Shown here: positions 43,035 to 45,959 of the stretch, one piece after another
Numbering within the stretch: the stretch's first letter is position 1
Layout: every line of letters begins with the position of its first letter
Assembly: GCA_005879785.1 (NCBI GenBank)
Contig: VBJV01000022.1
Span: 1 to 45,959, forward strand
Length of the DNA stretch: 45,959 nt
Source of the DNA: Chloroflexota bacterium
GTDB lineage: Bacteria > Chloroflexota > Dormibacteria > Aeolococcales > Aeolococcaceae
Direction: 5' to 3'
Notes under the pieces: model-generated
The model's database searches: none
What the model was told of the DNA's origin: nothing
Seen by the model: only the letters and a program-made list of their open reading frames with translations
Translations under genes and position numbers: made by a program

Positions 43035-45248
43035 ATGACACACCATCTCCACCCTCTTGCGGTGAAGCGACACGCGGGCCGGCTCGCAGCGGCAGCTGCC
43101 GTGGCGAACCTGGCGGTCGCGTGCAGCGCACCGGCGTCAGGCGCCGAGCATGTGCTCCCCGCGCGAGCGGTACCGAATCTGCCCAGCGAGGACACGTCGC
43201 AGACACGCATCGCTGCGGCTCTGGCAGCGAATCGCATCGACTATCCGACGTCCCTCCGCTATCGATTCGACGCCCTGTTCGGTAGCGATGACCTCCCCAG
43301 CGACTACCGGGCCGCACATGCGAGCGCCGATGATCCAACGCTCTTCCGCGAGACCACCGATTCGCCGTTGCGCGAGTCGGACACCGACGCGCTCATCCCC
43401 TTTATCACCCGCCCGTCCGACCCCGGGAGCATCTTTGCGCCGCCGCCGGCTCCCGCTGCTCGTCATCTGTCGTGGGCTCCGGGGTCGGCGGCGGGCACGT
43501 GCGTGCCGGGCTCGTGGTTGTACGAGGACTCCACAGAGCATGCCGGTGCCTACCGCGTCTGGGCCGCCTGCACCGGCGACTACGCGACCGACATGGCAAC
43601 CGTTGTCGGTTTCATGGATCAGCTGTACGGCCCGATGACCTCGCTCATGGGCGCTCCGCTGCCTGATGTCGACCCGGGTGCCGCCGATGCGCCGGGCGGC
43701 AACGACGGCATCGACATCTACCTGCTCTCTGACGGTGAGTACGTGGACCGCGACGGACACCGCCATCGCATCTCGCCCGGCGCGGTGGCGACGACCTTCG
43801 ACGCCAACATCCACGACACGACGTCGAGCGGATACATCCTGGTGGGACGAGGTCGGCTCGGCGGCACAGACGCTGCGAAAGCCGACATCGCGCACGAGTT
43901 CTTCCACGTCCTGCAGGACGCGCACGACGCATCGCTGCGAGGGCCGAGCGTCGGTGGACACCCGACCCCGGACTGGTTCACAGAGGCCTCAGCGGTCTGG
44001 GCGGAGTTCCAGTTCGTGCCCGAGGCACGTGCCGGCGAGGTCTACGGGCGGTTCACCAAAGTCTTCAGCAAGTCGGATCTCTCGCTGTTCGCCAGCGGTG
44101 CGCTGGGCACCCCTGCTTCACGCCATATGTACGCGAGCTTCGTGTGGCCGCTGTTCATGGAGCAGCAGCGCGGCGCCCTGGGCATCCAGACCGCGTGGCG
44201 CAGCCTGGAAGGCGTCACCGACCCCGCTGCGGAGCTGCGCGTCCTCAACGGGGTGCTTGGCTTTTCCACGTACTACCACGAGTTCGCCGCCGAAGCACTC
44301 GACATCGCTGGGATCGCTCCGTCCTTTCAGCAGGTCGATCGCAACTTCCCGACCACCATGCCGCACCTCATGGTCGACGCAACGCTGCCGGCGCAGGATC
44401 CTGAGGATGGTCCGTACGTGCTGGAAGAGAGAGGGCTCAATCCGCTCGCCGCACACTACGAGCGTCTCCGTTTGAGCCCGGGCACGCGCCAGCTGCAGAT
44501 CGGCCTCGACGGGCTGCACGATCCGCAGGATTGGGACGTCGACGCGGTAGTGCACCGCGGCGGCGCGTGGCAGAACGTTCGGCTGCTTGCCGGTGCGGCG
44601 AGCATCTGCGACGCGCAGCGCGTCGACCGCGTGTATCTGGTACTGGCCAATCACAGCGTCGCCGCGACGGTGAAGGGACGCGTCACGCTCAGGGCCACCA
44701 CGCTCGACTGTCACAAAGCGGCGTCCCGGACGCGCATGCCCGGCGGGAGCTTCACCGAGACGCAGAAGGGCACCACCACCGACGCCTACGGCACCACTGA
44801 GACCGACGATGTCACGGCCGAGGTGCACCTGACGCTCAGCGATGCCGGCCACTTTGAGGGCAACTGGAGCCTGAGCGGCACCTGGCGGTACGACGATCAA
44901 TCCGGCGGGTGCAGGCTCGCCGTCTTGTCTGGAAGCGGGACGTTTGTGCCCGATTTCAGCAGCGACTCACCGCTCGGCGCGGGCCGGCTCACCCTGTTCC
45001 TGCCCGGCGACGGCAAGGTTGGCTTCAGGCTCGAACTCATGGTGCTGTACCACCCCGCGCCCTGCGACAACCCTGAGACCGGCGCGGACCAGGCGTTCAA
45101 GCACGACTACAGCGACCTGCTCGAGGTCGAAGGATCTCCGATCCGGGGACGTCCAACCGATTGCGACATGACCTGGAGCGGTCAGCACCTTGGCATCAGC
45201 TTCGAGTCGCACGGCGAGGTCGATGGATGCGTCAAGCCGTTGCCCTAG
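43035..45248 (+). CDS. Secreted/lipoprotein zinc metallopeptidase-like protein (HExxH...E)
   Basis: Signal-like LAAAAAVANLAVACSAP; IAHEFFHVLQDAHD followed by DWFTEASAVWAEF; start preferred at ATG 43035 (track start 42999). Confidence 0.7.
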   Translation: MTHHLHPLAVKRHAGRLAAAAAVANLAVACSAPASGAEHVLPARAVPNLPSEDTSQTRIAAALAANRIDYPTSLRYRFDALFGSDDLPSDYRAAHASADDPTLFRETTDSPLRESDTDALIPFITRPSDPGSIFAPPPAPAARHLSWAPGSAAGTCVPGSWLYEDSTEHAGAYRVWAACTGDYATDMATVVGFMDQLYGPMTSLMGAPLPDVDPGAADAPGGNDGIDIYLLSDGEYVDRDGHRHRISPGAVATTFDANIHDTTSSGYILVGRGRLGGTDAAKADIAHEFFHVLQDAHDASLRGPSVGGHPTPDWFTEASAVWAEFQFVPEARAGEVYGRFTKVFSKSDLSLFASGALGTPASRHMYASFVWPLFMEQQRGALGIQTAWRSLEGVTDPAAELRVLNGVLGFSTYYHEFAAEALDIAGIAPSFQQVDRNFPTTMPHLMVDATLPAQDPEDGPYVLEERGLNPLAAHYERLRLSPGTRQLQIGLDGLHDPQDWDVDAVVHRGGAWQNVRLLAGAASICDAQRVDRVYLVLANHSVAATVKGRVTLRATTLDCHKAASRTRMPGGSFTETQKGTTTDAYGTTETDDVTAEVHLTLSDAGHFEGNWSLSGTWRYDDQSGGCRLAVLSGSGTFVPDFSSDSPLGAGRLTLFLPGDGKVGFRLELMVLYHPAPCDNPETGADQAFKHDYSDLLEVEGSPIRGRPTDCDMTWSGQHLGISFESHGEVDGCVKPLP

Positions 45249-45939
45249 CAGGGTGGTGAAAATCGCCCTTCTCGTCGCAGAGCCGCGCTCCGAGCACGTC
45301 TGCGAACCCGGCCACGAGTGCGGTACGCACCTCGCGCTCGGTGACATACCTGCCGAGCAGTCCGCGCAGACCGGCGCTGCTACCGCCTGTGGTGGAGTCA
45401 ACGCCGAGGTACGGCGCGGCACGCGCAGGCTCGAGCAGCACCGAGCCGTGCTGGAGCAGCGCCGGGCCTCGCCGGGCTTGCGCGCTGCCCACCAGCTTGT
45501 GCCCTTCGGCATCCAGCAACTCGTGCGCCGCCGGCCGGGCGAAGCAATCCGGGGACGCCGACAACGCGCGAGCATGAGCGCGAACATCGCCAGGCCGGCC
45601 TTGTGCGGTCGTCGCAATGCCGAGCGTGAGCAGTCCCACGGCCACTGCTTCGTGAATCCGCGCGCATGACTCGAGCACGGTGCCGCCGAAATGTGCGTCC
45701 GCGGTGCGGCACACGACGGTATACGTGACCTCCTGATCGTGCAGGACGGCCCGGCCGCCGCTGGGGCGCCTGACGACTTCGACACCGTCGCGTGCGCAGC
45801 GCTCGACATCGATGTCTGACACCGGCTGCAGGCGGCCGATGCTGATGCACGGCGGCGAGAAGCCGTAGAGACGGACGGCGCCCGACATGTCGCCGCGCGC
45901 GCACGCATCGAGGAGGGCGACGTCGCGTGCCATGTTCAC
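45232..45939 (-). CDS. Lipoate/octanoate-protein ligase (LplA/LipM family)
   Basis: VRLYGFSPPCISIGRLQ; VVRRPSGGRAVLHDQEVTYTVV; KLVGSAQARRGPALLQHGSVLL. Confidence 0.88.
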   Translation of the reverse strand: MNMARDVALLDACARGDMSGAVRLYGFSPPCISIGRLQPVSDIDVERCARDGVEVVRRPSGGRAVLHDQEVTYTVVCRTADAHFGGTVLESCARIHEAVAVGLLTLGIATTAQGRPGDVRAHARALSASPDCFARPAAHELLDAEGHKLVGSAQARRGPALLQHGSVLLEPARAAPYLGVDSTTGGSSAGLRGLLGRYVTEREVRTALVAGFADVLGARLCDEKGDFHHPARATA

Positions 45940-45959
45940 CTCGCCGCGCCCGGCCGGGT

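Noticed and set aside
1-45959. CRISPR arrays, rRNA genes, IS elements, prophage, or canonical defence systems
   Set aside because: None seen: no regularly spaced repeats, transposase or integrase motifs, or nuclease/toxin clusters. Endonuclease IV is a repair enzyme and the intein endonuclease is a homing element.

Overview
High-GC chromosomal window, probably from a Dormibacterota/Chloroflexota-like or actinobacterial-type lineage (taxonomy inferred from style only). It holds about 40 densely packed genes, many with 4-bp ATGA/GTGA overlaps. Content is mostly housekeeping: gcvT-gcvH, rsmG, murE, a MoeB/ThiF-like enzyme, fumC, dnaB, rplI, a CCA-adding enzyme, a DEAD-box helicase, nfo, two MFS transporters, an EamA transporter, Nudix, M50 protease and a LplA-like ligase. 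There is one tRNA-Val(CAC). I see no rRNA, CRISPR array or transposon; the only mobile element is a ~430-aa LAGLIDADG-type intein in DnaB. Points worth a second look: (1) a minus-strand operon with a C-terminally tail-anchored protein directly upstream of an ArsA/Get3-like ATPase carrying a C-terminal Hsp20-like domain, then a small CxxC protein and an M50 protease, driven by a near-consensus promoter whose spacer holds a perfect 14-bp palindrome; (2) a recurring TAGACT-like -10 placed so that transcription starts at or within a few nt of the start codon (leaderless genes), including two divergent promoters whose -10 elements share a central TA; (3) a lipoprotein whose signal peptide appears to start at ACG; (4) two genes (3-hydroxyacyl-CoA dehydrogenase and a GNAT) broken by internal deletion/frameshift; (5) an SDR gene whose stop codon lies inside an antisense tRNA gene. 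All calls come from reading translations and sequence by eye; no searches were run.
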